36,814 nucleotides of DNA from Pseudomonadota bacterium (GCA_023435825.1 JAEZMB010000320.1:1-36814); one strand, 5' to 3'; numbered from the stretch's first letter, positions 8,358-18,664 are shown. Numbers and translations are program-made. The notes: generated from the letters alone by a model not told the origin.

Positions 8358-8373
8358 GGCAAGCGCCGTGCCA
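8358..8373 (-). promoter_or_regulatory. Sigma-54 (-24/-12) promoter
   Basis: Minus strand TGGCACGGCGCTTGCC matches the consensus TGGCACG-N4-TTGC, with exactly ten bases between the invariant GG and GC. The predicted transcript start is near 8347, upstream of the receiver-like gene and the TauE/SafE operon. A sigma-54-dependent activator gene ends 430 bases away, at 8805, and is an obvious candidate regulator. Confidence 0.78.
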
Positions 8374-8707
8374 AAAAGCAAGACTAGGGAGAAAAAGCAA
8401 CTAACTGAATTGTATCGGATTTTTTGTGACTGGCCAGCAGGTGTCAGGAGGCTTGCGACAACGGGGTGTCAGCTTGTTTTACAGTCTGTCAAAGGCTCGG
8501 AGGAGGGGCGGGGGGTGCGGCCTAGTATTGCCGGCGCGCGGTGTTTCGAGGCCGACAAGGCTCAAGAGCAGGCGACCTGTCCGGGCCGGCGGACGCCATC
8601 AGGCGGGTGCGATGGCCGGGGGACCGCCCCGGGCGACGGATATGGGGGGACCGCGCCGACGGAGGCGTTCATGCGGCGGCGGCGGGCTGGCCGCGCGTCA
8701 GGGCATG
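8374..8707. other. Non-coding region upstream of the sigma-54 promoter
   Basis: No convincing protein is encoded. A short A/T-rich part (8376-8430) lies right behind the -24 element, and the rest is G-rich on the plus strand. Activator binding sites would be expected here, but I found no clear dyad. The end of the region borders repeat copy B. Confidence 0.4.
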
Positions 8708-8804
8708 GCCTCCCTTAAAAAATACGCTAGTATTTTTTTAATAAAAATCATGGTGTTGCGCTGTTGCCTGCTAAATGCCGCATGCGCTTTTCAAGGACGC
8801 GACG
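8708..8804 (-). repeat. Dispersed ~100-bp inverted-repeat element, copy B
   Basis: On the minus strand it starts CGTCGCGTCCTTGAAAAGCG immediately after the TAG stop of the sigma-54 activator gene, continues GGCATTTAGCAGGCAACAG, and ends in the A/T palindrome TTAAAAAAATAC-TAGC-GTATTTTTTAA and AAGGGAGGC. It is aligned by eye to copies A, C and D. The palindrome has a T-run on its 3' arm and may terminate transcription. Confidence 0.75.
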
Positions 8805-10210
<1,406 letters not shown>

Positions 10211-10226
<16 letters not shown>

Positions 10227-11728
10227 CCCCGTTCCCCTTCGTACGGAAAGACCATGGTGAAGGTCGTGCCCCTTGTCTCGGGGGACATGACCGTGATCCA
10301 GCCGCCGTGCTCCTCGATGATGCGGCGCACGATGGCCAGGCCCAGGCCCGAGCCCTCGCCCTTGGTGGTGAAAAAGGGCTGGAAGACGCGATCGATAAGC
10401 GGCGGCGGAATGCCCGGGCCGTCGTCGGATACCCGCAGGGCCACCACCCGGCCGTAGGGTTCGATGACCCCGGTTTCCTCGCGGATGACGATGGAGCCGC
10501 CCTCGACCATGGCTTCGCAGGCGTTGAGCACGAGGTTGACCAGGGCTTCCTTGAGCTGGTCCGGGTCGGCGCTGATTTCCGGCAGCAGGCGGGCGCGTTC
10601 CACGGTGACCGTCACGTCGTAGGACTCCAGGCGATGGCGCAGCAGCGTGAGCGTCGTGTCCACCACCGCGGACAGGCTCACAGGCTGGGCCACGAGCTTG
10701 GGCGGCCGGGCGAATTCCAGGAAATTGCGCACGATGGTGTCGATATGCCCGATCTCCTCGGCGATGACCTCGAAATCCTCCTGCTGGGAAGCGTCGAGCT
10801 TGAGCCCGCGCTCCAGGGAAAACAGGCGCATTTTGACCGAGGTCAGGGGATTGCGGATGGTGTGGGCCACGCCGGCGGCCAGTTTGCCGGCCATGGCCAG
10901 TTTTTCCGACTGCATCAAATGGTCGCGGCTCTGCTCCAGATCCAGATGGGCCTGGTCCACGTCCTTTTCCAGGTCGCGGAACTTCTGGCCGATGGCTTTG
11001 ACCTCGTCGGACAGGCCGGCGGCCACGTCCTTGCCGGCGTCGCCCCAGGCCAGCCGGCGGATGGGGTCGAGGATCTGTCCCACTAGGACATAGGCCAGGA
11101 AAAAGCCCAGGCTGGCGTTTAGGACCACGCCCATGACGGCCACGCCCATGACCAGGTCGGTGCGCTCCAGATAGACCTGGCTCGTGTGGCGCATCCGCTC
11201 GCGGTAATAGGCCTTGTAGCGGTCGCAGCGCTCCCGCAGGCCGTCGAAGTCCTCGCGCAGGACCCAATGCTGCTTCTTGGCGTCGTCGGCCCGGTCCTGG
11301 CGATACAGGGCGATGACGCCGTCCTTGGCGTCGGCGTAGCGCCGGTAGGCCAGGGCGATGTCCTCGACCAGGGCGGCGGCCTCGGGATTGACCCGGTCCT
11401 CGCCGATGCGGTCCAGCCAGAGTTCGAAGGCGCGCCGGCTCTCGTCGAGCTTGGCCAGCCAGACCGGGTCCTGGCTCAGGTAATAATAGGTGGCGTAGCC
11501 TTTCTGGTTGAGCAGGGCGTTTTCCAGTTCGTGGGCGGCGGTCAGGGCCGCCAGATCCTTGTCGGCCGTGGTGGTGTAGAGATCCCGGGCCATGGAGGCG
11601 TAGAGGATCATGATGACCGGCCCGACCATGTTGACCAGGAGCAGGCCGCCCAGGAGCAGGTAGACCCGGGCGCGCAGCCCGAGCTTGGCGGTCAGGGATT
11701 TGCCGGATTTGGCGGAGGCGTTTGGCAT
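10211..11728 (-). CDS. Membrane sensor histidine kinase
   Basis: The product has 505 residues. Two membrane segments (about 22-44 and 192-216) flank a helical extracytoplasmic sensor domain of about 150 residues. A short linker and coiled coil (about 240-280) lead to the dimerisation helix with His289 (GVAHTIRNPLTSV). The ATPase domain shows the N box (NLVLNACEA), G1 (DDGPGI), F box and G2 (GSGLGLAI). It resembles NtrB/ZraS-type kinases that pair with sigma-54 activators, and the response regulator gene overlaps its 3' end. ATG 11728 is chosen because it precedes the first membrane segment by a short basic stretch; the ribosome-binding site is weak. The ligand cannot be predicted. Confidence 0.9.
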
Positions 11729-11802
11729 GGCTGGCGGGGAAGGCCCTTGGTTGCGCGGGGTTGCCCGTCGGCGGCGGTCGCGGACGGGATCGGACGCCGA
11801 CA

Positions 11803-11831
11803 GTCCTAGCGCGGCCAGGGCCGGCTGGCAA
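11803..11831 (-). promoter_or_regulatory. Candidate promoter of the kinase/regulator operon
   Basis: Minus strand TTGCCA-N17-TAGGAC, about 75 bases upstream of ATG 11728. Base composition is GC-rich, so chance matches are possible. The rest of the 328-base gap between 11728 and 12057 holds only the chemoreceptor terminator. Confidence 0.37.
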
Positions 11832-11945
11832 TGACCGGGCCGGAGCCGGGCGATCCGGCTGCCTGGAGACGCGGCGCCGCCCTGGCCCGTGGCGGCCGGG
11901 AGTGGGGCATGCCCGTGACGGGGACGCCTGGGACCCTGTGGGCGC

Positions 11946-11976
11946 AAAAACGCCCCGGCCTGTGGAGGCCGGGGCG
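11946..11976 (-). terminator. Rho-independent terminator of the chemoreceptor gene
   Basis: On the minus strand CGCCCCGGCCT and AGGCCGGGGCG form a perfect 11-bp stem with a four-base loop and five T. It lies 81 bases after the stop at 12057. Confidence 0.9.
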
Positions 11977-12056
11977 GAGGGCTGCTGCGAAAGATGCCAC
12001 CCGCCTTGGGGCGGGCATCCTGGCGGCTGGGGGCCGCGTGGCCCGGACCGGGGCGT

Positions 12057-14114
12057 TTAGGACGGCAGGGCCTTTTTGCCGGACCGCGCGCCGGGCAGGG
12101 CCTTGGCGCCGGAACGCGCCTCGGGCAGGGCGGTCGCCGCACCGCAGGCGTCGCCGCCCAGGGTCACGATGAGCCGGCCCAGTTCCTCGGCCATGGCGGC
12201 CAGGGCGTGGGCGGCCCGGCTGGTGGCCTCGACGCCGGCCACGTTATCCTCGGCCACGCCGCTGATCTCGGTGATGGCCCGGCTGATCTGCTCCGAGGCG
12301 GCGGACTGTTCCTCGGCCGAGGCGGCGATGGACTGGACCGCGCCGCTGGTGGCGTCGGCGTTGCCGACAATGGCCAGGATGGCCTGTCCCGAACGGCCGG
12401 CCAGATCATTGGCCTCGGTAACGGCGGCAACGGCCTGGTCCATGCCGCGGATGTTGCGGCCGGCGGCGTCCTGGATGGCCCGGATGCGCGATTCCACTTC
12501 CTTGGTGGCCACCATGGTCTTCTCGGCGAGCTTGCGCACCTCGTCGGCGACCACGGCGAAGCCGCGCCCGGCCTCTCCGGCCCGGGCCGCCTCGATGGCG
12601 GCATTAAGCGCCAAGAGGTTGGTCTGGTCGGCGATGTCGTTGATGACGCCGACCACCTCGCCGATGGACTGGGCTTCCTGGCCGAGCTGGCTCATGTCGC
12701 CCTTGAGCGCCACGGCGATGCCGTTGACGGTGGTCATGGACTCGCCGGCCTGCTTGACCACATCGGCTCCGGCCACGGCGTTGTCGCGGGTGGTTTCGGC
12801 GGTCTTGGCGGCCTCGCCGGCATTGGCGGCGATTTCAAGGATGGTGGAATTCATCTGCGTGACGGCCGAGGCGGTCTCGTCCACCCGGCGGCGCTGGAGT
12901 TCGACGCCGGCCGCAGACTGTTCGGTCTGGCTGGAGAGTTCCTGGGCCGCGCCGGAAAGCCGGCGCGAGATGTCGGCGGCCTGTTCGGCCACGGTCTTCA
13001 TGCAGGCCAGGGTCTTGCCCAGTTCCTCTTCCTTGCGCATGGCCTCGCGCATGGCCTCTTCGGCGGCCTGGGCGCTGCGTGCGGCCTCGGCCTGCTTTTC
13101 CTCGACCTGGCGCATCTGGATTTTGAGGTTGTCCACCATGGCCGTGGTGTCGTCGCGCAGGGCGGCGAATTCGACCTCGAAGCGGCCGGAGGGCTTGGCG
13201 TCCAGATCGCCCGAGGCCACCTTGCGGGAGTAGGCCCCCAGGGCGGCCAGGGAGCTGGAGATGCCGCGCACGATCCACAGGATCACCAGCAGCACGACCA
13301 CGGCCAGACCGGCTTCCACGGCGACCTGGGCCCGATCGACGATGTCGTCGGTCTCGTGGCGTTTGTCGGCGTAATGCTTTTCGATCTTTTCGAAGGGCGG
13401 CATGAGCTTGCGGCCGCTTTCCACCATGGCCGACGTCACCTGCTTGGCCTTGGCCGAGGCATCGACATAGGCGATGAAGCTGCGCTGGTAGGCGTTGATG
13501 ACGTCGTCGCAGCTCTTTTTCTGGGCGGCGGAAAGGTCTTCGGCGGCGGCGACCATGGCGTGGAGCTTTTTCACGCCGTCCTGGACCTTGGTGACGTAGG
13601 AGGTTTCGTCGCGCAACTGCCAGTTCTTTTCGTGGCGGCGGATGGTGAGCAGCAGGATCTGGAAATCCTTGTCGGCGATGGGGGCGAATTTGTCGTCGAG
13701 GTCCCGGGCGGCGTAGACGAAATCGCGCATGATGCCGTCATGCTCGGTGAAACCCTTGGCCTTTTCGATGGCGGCCAGTTCCTCGAAGCTCTTGCTGTAG
13801 GCGGTCAGCTCGGCCAGGGCCTGCCCTCCCTCGGCAGCCAGGGTGTTGTCGCGACGCAGGATGTCCTCGACATCGGCCCGGACCTTGCCGATGTGCTGGC
13901 TGACGGCGCTGATGGTGGCCGGGTCGTGGCGCAGGAGGAAGTTTTTCTCCTCCCGGCGGACTTGCAGCACTTCCAGATAGGCGTTGGCCGCCAGCTCTTC
14001 CAGGTTCTGATAACGTTCGGTGTAATGGCTACCGACCTGATCCGCCGCGAACAGGCAGGCAAACCCCAGGACGCATACGCCTAGCAGCAGGTACAACTTG
14101 CTCCGCACTCCCAT
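12057..14114 (-). CDS. Methyl-accepting chemotaxis protein
   Basis: The product has 685 residues. It has an N-terminal membrane segment (about 7-25) and a large all-helical sensor domain (about 30-270) with the YLEVLQVRREEKNFLLR pattern of HBM-type chemoreceptors. A second membrane segment (about 275-295) leads to a HAMP-like region and a long coiled coil. The signalling tip, around IADQTNLLALNAAIEAARAG, is fully conserved. The C-terminal tail repeats ALPxARSGxK; no CheR-binding pentapeptide is evident. It senses a small ligand and signals to CheA. ATG 14114 is preferred because GGAGG precedes it at ideal distance; the upstream GTG overlaps that site. The gene is monocistronic with its own terminator. 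Confidence 0.93.
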   Translation of the reverse strand: MGVRSKLYLLLGVCVLGFACLFAADQVGSHYTERYQNLEELAANAYLEVLQVRREEKNFLLRHDPATISAVSQHIGKVRADVEDILRRDNTLAAEGGQALAELTAYSKSFEELAAIEKAKGFTEHDGIMRDFVYAARDLDDKFAPIADKDFQILLLTIRRHEKNWQLRDETSYVTKVQDGVKKLHAMVAAAEDLSAAQKKSCDDVINAYQRSFIAYVDASAKAKQVTSAMVESGRKLMPPFEKIEKHYADKRHETDDIVDRAQVAVEAGLAVVVLLVILWIVRGISSSLAALGAYSRKVASGDLDAKPSGRFEVEFAALRDDTTAMVDNLKIQMRQVEEKQAEAARSAQAAEEAMREAMRKEEELGKTLACMKTVAEQAADISRRLSGAAQELSSQTEQSAAGVELQRRRVDETASAVTQMNSTILEIAANAGEAAKTAETTRDNAVAGADVVKQAGESMTTVNGIAVALKGDMSQLGQEAQSIGEVVGVINDIADQTNLLALNAAIEAARAGEAGRGFAVVADEVRKLAEKTMVATKEVESRIRAIQDAAGRNIRGMDQAVAAVTEANDLAGRSGQAILAIVGNADATSGAVQSIAASAEEQSAASEQISRAITEISGVAEDNVAGVEATSRAAHALAAMAEELGRLIVTLGGDACGAATALPEARSGAKALPGARSGKKALPS

Positions 14115-14374
14115 CGCATCCTCCACGGTTAGGCAAACCCGCCGTCGTCATCGCGGCGACATGAGGCGTTTTCTATACTAGGAAAGGCTGAAAGTCATGG
14201 GATATCAACTATGCAAGGCCGGGGCCAAGGATCGAACCAGCGCAAACGTCGTGTATCGCAGGCCTGGACGTCGCCAATGGCCGGCCGGGGACGCGCCGTG
14301 GGGCGCGGCAGGTGTCAGCTTCTTTGACAAGTTGTCAAGGCAACTGGTGCTTGGCGTAAGGGTGCGACGAAATA

Positions 14375-15343
14375 TCAGGGCTCTTTGCCCTTCGCGTCGG
14401 GGCAGGGGCGGCGGGCGAGAAAATCCTCCACGGCAGCGGCCAGGGCGTCGGGGAACTGGTGCATCATCCAGTGGGAGCCGTTTTCCAGGACCTCAAACTT
14501 GACCGCAGCGCCGGGAACGGCGGCGTAGCTGTCGCGGAGGGCTTCGGACAGCCGGGGCGGACACACCCAGTCGTCGCTTCCAGCCAGGATCAGCACCGGC
14601 GGCGAGGTTTTCCCCAGGCGGCCGGCCAGGCCCGGCCAGCCCAGCATGGCCGCGTACTGCCGGGTGACGGCGGCCCGGTCAAGCGGGCGCACCCGGGGCC
14701 GGACACGGCCGGCCGCCTCGGGATGGGCAGTGCTCCAGGCGGCGGGAAACAGGCTGGCCACAATTTCCTCGGGCCGCATGGCCCCAAGCCGGTCGGCGGC
14801 GGGCCGCACCGGGGCGAAGTCGCCGGCCGTGGCGAGCAGCGTCAGGGAACAAACCGCCTCCGGCCGAGACAACGCGATTTCCTGGGCCACCATGCCGCCC
14901 ATGGACCAGCCGAGGATGTGGGCTTTTTCGATCCCCAGGCCGGCCATGGTCCGGACCACGTCATCGGCCATGGCGGCCAGCGAAATCTCCGCCGCCTGGT
15001 CCAGGGGCGTTTCGCCCATGCCCCGGTAGTCCAAAAGCACCAGCCGATGGCCTCGGGCCAGGGCCTCTACAAAGCCTGCATCCCACATTTCCTTGGTCAT
15101 GGCGTAGCCCGTCAGCAGGACAAGGGGCGGACCCTGGCCCATGACCAAACTGTCCAGGGGCCTGTCCGGCGAGGCGGCAAGATGGCGCGGGGCGGCCGGG
15201 GCGTCGGCCCCGAGGGAATCGCCGGCGGTCTGGGGCGGCTGCGCCAGGGACTGGCCGGCCGCCGTCACAAGGAGCAAGGCCAGCCAGACGAGGCCGGCGG
15301 CCAGGACGTATCCCGGGCGTTTGGCAAGGCGTACGGTCGCCAT
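14375..15343 (-). CDS. Exported alpha/beta hydrolase
   Basis: The product has 322 residues. A signal peptide or anchor (about 10-35, ending QSLAQ) is followed by an alpha/beta-hydrolase fold. The triad is readable: Ser147 in GWSMGG, Asp257 in AGSDDWV and His291 in NGSHWM. The family cleaves esters, lactones or haloalkanes; the substrate is unknown. Placement of the fold after an export signal indicates periplasmic action. ATG 15343 has a GGGGAAACC site in front. It stands alone between the chemoreceptor and the GC-rich repeat behind motB. Confidence 0.86.
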   Translation of the reverse strand: MATVRLAKRPGYVLAAGLVWLALLLVTAAGQSLAQPPQTAGDSLGADAPAAPRHLAASPDRPLDSLVMGQGPPLVLLTGYAMTKEMWDAGFVEALARGHRLVLLDYRGMGETPLDQAAEISLAAMADDVVRTMAGLGIEKAHILGWSMGGMVAQEIALSRPEAVCSLTLLATAGDFAPVRPAADRLGAMRPEEIVASLFPAAWSTAHPEAAGRVRPRVRPLDRAAVTRQYAAMLGWPGLAGRLGKTSPPVLILAGSDDWVCPPRLSEALRDSYAAVPGAAVKFEVLENGSHWMMHQFPDALAAAVEDFLARRPCPDAKGKEP

Positions 15344-15450
15344 GGTTTCCCCAACAGATGGCCAAGTCGTTAAGGAGATTGGATTACTGCGGCTTCAAAC
15401 GGACTTCGCCCTTGGGAAGCCGCCGCAACGGTGGTTCCGGCTAAAGGTGA

Positions 15451-15540
15451 ACCACCCTGTATCCCTTTTCCCGTCGCGGGGGTTCGGGGGGGGATCATCC
15501 CCCCCGATGGGTCCAGGGCAAAGCCCTGGCCGCCGGAGGC
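15451..15540 (-). repeat. GC-rich 3'-end repeat, copy 3 (longest)
   Basis: On the minus strand this reads GCCTCCGGCGGC, a hairpin CCAGGGC-TTT-GCCCTGG, then a second hairpin GGGGGGG-ATGAT-CCCCCCC, and the end AAAAGGGATACAGGGTGG. It begins about 29 bases after the motB stop. Two hairpins in one copy show that the unit is modular. Confidence 0.75.
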
Positions 15541-15568
15541 CTCCCCCCACGGCGAATGACGCCTGCCC

Positions 15569-16564
15569 CTATGGACTGACCAGGATGACGACGCGGCGGT
15601 TTTTGGCCTGGTTTTCCGGGATGGCCCGGCCGGCGGAGTCGGTGTTGGGGGCCACGGGCTGGGTGTCGGCCAGGCCTTCCACGCGCAGGTGGTCGCGGGC
15701 CACGCCGTGGTCGATGAGGAACCGGGCCACCCGGCTGGCCCGGGCCGAGGACAGCTCCCAGTTGCTGGGGTAGAGCCAGGATTCCATGGGCAGGTTGTCG
15801 GTGTGGCCCTCGACGGTCACCTTGTAGGGCGTGCCGGCCAGGGTGGCGGCGATGTCGCGCAAAAGCGCAATGCCGCCGGGTTTGACCTCGGCGCTGGCCA
15901 GATCGAAAAAGGCCGCGCCGCGAAGGTTGAGTTCCACGCCGTTGTCCCGGGGCCGCACTTCCACCGCTCCGGCCGTGACGTCGAGCTTGCCGGAGAGTTC
16001 CTTGCGGATGTCGTCGAGGCTTTTGCGGGTGGGGCCGGTGCGTTCCTCGCCGGGCTTGGGGGCTTTTTCGGCCGTGGCCTCGGCCTTGGCCGGTTCGGTT
16101 CCCTTGGGCTGTTCGCCGGGTTTGGCCGCCTCGGGCGTCTTGGGCTGTTCCCCGGGCTTGGCCGGCTCCTGGAGCTGGCCGGGGTGGGGTTCGCCGGGTT
16201 TCGAGGCGTCGGCCGTCTGCGGTCCCTGGGCCGGCTGCTCATAGAGCGGCGCGGGCTCCCGGGACAGGGTCGTGTGGCTGACCTTGGAGCGCACTTGGGG
16301 CTTTTCAAAGGGCAGGGGCGGTGGGGCGGTTTTGTCCGTCACCGGCGCGGTCTCGGCCGTTTTCTTCTTGGGCGCGGGTTTTTCCTGGACCATGGCCTGC
16401 TGCATGGAGTCGGCCACGCGCTCGTAGCGGTTGAGGTCCACGTGGGACACGGCCACGATGAGCAGGAAAAAGCACAGGAGCAGCGTCATCATGTCGGCCA
16501 GGGAGATGGGCCAAAGGTCCTCGTCCTCGTGGCGGCGCTTGCGCAGGTCGGACAGCTTGAACAT
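15569..16564 (-). CDS. motB: MotB-type stator protein with OmpA domain
   Basis: The product has 331 residues. One membrane helix (about 19-41) carries Asp24 in SLADMM, the ion-conducting Asp of MotB/PomB. The linker (about 60-180) is much longer than usual and made of KPGEQPK-like Pro/Glu/Lys repeats. The peptidoglycan-binding OmpA/MotB domain fills about 195-331, with TVEGHTDNLP and the Arg-rich helix. It is the stator subunit that anchors MotA to the wall. ATG 16564 lies six bases after the motA stop. It is the third gene of the operon with the CNBD/FliG-like protein. The extended linker suggests adaptation to a different spacing between membrane and wall. Confidence 0.9.
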   Translation of the reverse strand: MFKLSDLRKRRHEDEDLWPISLADMMTLLLCFFLLIVAVSHVDLNRYERVADSMQQAMVQEKPAPKKKTAETAPVTDKTAPPPLPFEKPQVRSKVSHTTLSREPAPLYEQPAQGPQTADASKPGEPHPGQLQEPAKPGEQPKTPEAAKPGEQPKGTEPAKAEATAEKAPKPGEERTGPTRKSLDDIRKELSGKLDVTAGAVEVRPRDNGVELNLRGAAFFDLASAEVKPGGIALLRDIAATLAGTPYKVTVEGHTDNLPMESWLYPSNWELSSARASRVARFLIDHGVARDHLRVEGLADTQPVAPNTDSAGRAIPENQAKNRRVVILVSP

Positions 16565-16570
16565 GGCGGC

Positions 16571-17374
16571 CTAGGCGTCCCGGCCGAAGCCTTCGACGGC
16601 TTCGGCCCGGTCGATGGAGGCCCAGCGGCGCGGCGGCAGATAGGCCTTGAGCTTGTCCAGCACGATGGCGGCCGGGGTCTTGTCCTTGATAAACAGCGTG
16701 CCGTCGCGGATGACGCACATGAGGATGACGCGCTCCTCGATGCGCTTTTCCACCTTGATGGCGATGGGCAGGAAAATGAGGTTGGACAGCAGGATGCCGT
16801 ACAGGGTGGTGGTCAGGGCCACGGCCATGTGGGCGCCGAGGTTGCCCAGGCCCACGCTCATGGACTGCATCATGCCGATAAGGCCAATAAGCGTGCCGAT
16901 GATGCCGTAGGCCGGGGCCAGCTTGGCCATGGTGCGGTAGATGCCGGCCGAGGACAGCTCCTGCTGGTAGGTCTGCTCGATGCGGGTGTCGAGGATTTCC
17001 TTGATCTCTTCCCTGGAGTAGCCGTCCACGAGCATCTGCACGGCGTTTTGCAGGAATTCGTTTTCGATGCCGGGCAGGGCCTGTTCCAAATGGATCTTGC
17101 CCCGGCTGGAGGCTTCCCGGGCGATGGAGACGATGGCCTCGATGTAGTGGTCGGTGGGCAGTTCCTCGCGCTTGAGCGCCGTTAAAAACGTGTTGGACAC
17201 CCGCATCACTTCCTTGAGCGGAAAGCAGATGAAGGTGGAGGCCAGGGTGCCGCCCAGGACGATGGCCAGGCCCGGGACGTTGATGAACACCCCGGCGCTG
17301 TCCGTGGACAGGTAGGTGGCAAATCCCAGGATGGCGACGCCGAAGACGATGCCGATGACGGTGGCGATGTTCAC
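16571..17374 (-). CDS. motA: MotA-type stator protein
   Basis: The product has 267 residues with four membrane helices (about 1-20, 32-50, 150-172 and 184-207). The cytoplasmic loop between helices 2 and 3 carries the charged residues that push on FliG (region LKREELPTDHYIEAIVSIARE), and LAPAYGIIGTLIGLIGMM has the conserved Pro of the ion path. Together with MotB it forms the proton- or sodium-driven stator. The start is GTG 17374, overlapping the upstream stop codon in GTGA, so translation is coupled to the CNBD/FliG-like gene. No flagellar structural genes lie in the window, so this pair could serve the flagellum or another motor. Confidence 0.93.
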   Translation of the reverse strand: MNIATVIGIVFGVAILGFATYLSTDSAGVFINVPGLAIVLGGTLASTFICFPLKEVMRVSNTFLTALKREELPTDHYIEAIVSIAREASSRGKIHLEQALPGIENEFLQNAVQMLVDGYSREEIKEILDTRIEQTYQQELSSAGIYRTMAKLAPAYGIIGTLIGLIGMMQSMSVGLGNLGAHMAVALTTTLYGILLSNLIFLPIAIKVEKRIEERVILMCVIRDGTLFIKDKTPAAIVLDKLKAYLPPRRWASIDRAEAVEGFGRDA

Positions 17375-18573
17375 GAGGCGAGTCCCTTGGCGGCTTTGAT
17401 GCGGTCGAGCAGTTCCTGTTCCACGGCGGCGGCCTCGTCGTCGTCAAGGGCGGCCATGGCCGAGGCTTCGTCGCGCACGATGCCGGCGATTTTCTTGGAG
17501 AGCGTCTTGTAGATCTTGGCCCGGGCGGCCTCGCCGGCCATGGCCGCCAGCACGGCCACCTTGTGAAAGCCCATGGTCGAGAGAATCTCTTCCAGGGTCG
17601 CGCCGTCCACGGACACGATGTCGTCCACGGCGTTGAGGTCGGCGGCGGTCAGGCGCGGCCGGCGGGCCTGCTTGAAATATTCCTGACCCATGGTCTCGAT
17701 GAATTCCCGGGCGGCGGATTTGTGGAAGAAGAAGAGTTTCTCCGGGATCTCGCCGTAGCCGATCTTCTTGAGGATCACCTCGGGCGAGCCGCCGGCTTCC
17801 CGGGAAAAATCGGCCAGATCGCAAAATTCCAGATCCACGCCCACGGCCTTGGCGTTGGCGTCGTCGCGGGAGAGGTTCTTGGCCACGGCCAGGAACTTCT
17901 CGGGATCGGGCAGGCGCAGGCGGCGGTCTTTCACGAAGCTCGGCCCGGGCTTGGTCTTGCCCAGGAGATTGGTGCGCGGGAAATGGCCCTTGACCTCGGT
18001 GACGGACACGAGGTGCAGTTTTTTGAGGCGCTCGAAAATGGCGTCGATCTCGATCTGGCTTAAAAGGATGATGTCCTTGATGGTCCGGGACACCTCGGCG
18101 TAGTCGAGTTCGGCCTTGTCGCCGCGTCCGGCCGCCTGCCAGGCCAGGTGGACGATGCGGCACACGGCCAGAAACGGGTCGCCCGACGGCCGGTCCGTGA
18201 CCTGGGCGGCCAGGGCCTGGACGCGCTCGGCCAGATAGCCGGCCAGAAGCTGCACCGGGCGGGGGCTTTTGAGCAGCATGGTCTGGATGAGGCGTTTGTC
18301 GCAGGCTAAAGCCTCGACGTATTCCACGGCCTCGGCCGTGCTGGCTCGCGGCTCGGCCGTGACCACGCCCATCTCGCCGAACATCTCGCCCGGGCCGCGT
18401 TCGCCCAGGCGCACGCGCTTGTTGCCGACCACGCGGTAGATGGAAACGCGGCCTTTCTTGACGACATAGGCCACGTCGCTGGTCTGGCCTTCCCGGAAGA
18501 TGATGGTTCCCTTGGGGAAGGTGCGGACGGCCGAGTCGGCCTCGTCCTCGAAGCGGTCGATATCCTGGGGCAT
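17371..18573 (-). CDS. Cyclic-nucleotide-binding protein with FliG-C-like domain
   Basis: The product has 400 residues and appears to be a three-part fusion. Residues 15-125 are a CRP-like nucleotide-binding domain with the phosphate cassette GEMFGEMG...PRAST (62-79). Residues 150-230 look like a worn CRP winged helix. Residues about 316-395 follow the FliG C-terminal domain: LEEILSTMGFHKVAVLAA, then KTLSKKIAGIVRDEASAM. In the latter, Lys361, Asp368 and Glu369 fall at the spacing of E. coli FliG torque residues Arg281, Asp288 and Asp289. ATG 18573 has GAGG in front. The stop overlaps the motA start. Inference: a second-messenger-controlled partner of this MotAB stator. The FliG link is by eye and needs profile confirmation. 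Confidence 0.8.
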   Translation of the reverse strand: MPQDIDRFEDEADSAVRTFPKGTIIFREGQTSDVAYVVKKGRVSIYRVVGNKRVRLGERGPGEMFGEMGVVTAEPRASTAEAVEYVEALACDKRLIQTMLLKSPRPVQLLAGYLAERVQALAAQVTDRPSGDPFLAVCRIVHLAWQAAGRGDKAELDYAEVSRTIKDIILLSQIEIDAIFERLKKLHLVSVTEVKGHFPRTNLLGKTKPGPSFVKDRRLRLPDPEKFLAVAKNLSRDDANAKAVGVDLEFCDLADFSREAGGSPEVILKKIGYGEIPEKLFFFHKSAAREFIETMGQEYFKQARRPRLTAADLNAVDDIVSVDGATLEEILSTMGFHKVAVLAAMAGEAARAKIYKTLSKKIAGIVRDEASAMAALDDDEAAAVEQELLDRIKAAKGLAS

Positions 18574-18610
18574 ACGTCCTCGCGTTGGCGGCCTCGGGCC
18601 GGTTGCGGAC

Positions 18611-18639
18611 ACACTACGGCCAAGGCCGGCCGAGTTCAA
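18611..18639 (-). promoter_or_regulatory. Candidate promoter of the CNBD/FliG-motA-motB operon
   Basis: Minus strand TTGAAC-N17-TAGTGT, with ideal spacing and about 38 bases from ATG 18573. No flagellar sigma-28 box was seen in the upstream 100 bases. Confidence 0.45.
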
Positions 18640-18664
18640 GGACGGCGGCCGCCAGGGAGCGAAG

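Noticed and set aside
8324..8374. Longer starts (ATG 8335, TTG 8374) for the receiver-like gene
   Set aside because: TTG 8374 would lie upstream of the sigma-54 promoter's transcript start, and ATG 8335 would lack a ribosome-binding site.
10227..11831. N-terminal extension of the sigma-54 regulator frame to 1008 codons
   Set aside because: The extension is a shadow of the histidine kinase gene; the receiver domain begins at ATG 10226.
11994..14084. Plus-strand open frame of 696 codons, Gly- and His-rich
   Set aside because: It is the mirror of the chemoreceptor gene on the minus strand, whose protein has full chemoreceptor motifs. The plus-strand product is low-complexity and resembles nothing.
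14115..14374. Flagellar sigma-28 promoter for the chemoreceptor
   Set aside because: No TAAA-N15-CGATAA-like match; the A/T-rich TAGTATAG near 14180 has no -35 box at the right distance.
16080..16260. Tandem DNA repeat in motB
   Set aside because: The repetition is at protein level (KPGEQPK-like linker) and the DNA copies are irregular, so it is part of motB and not a separate repeat.
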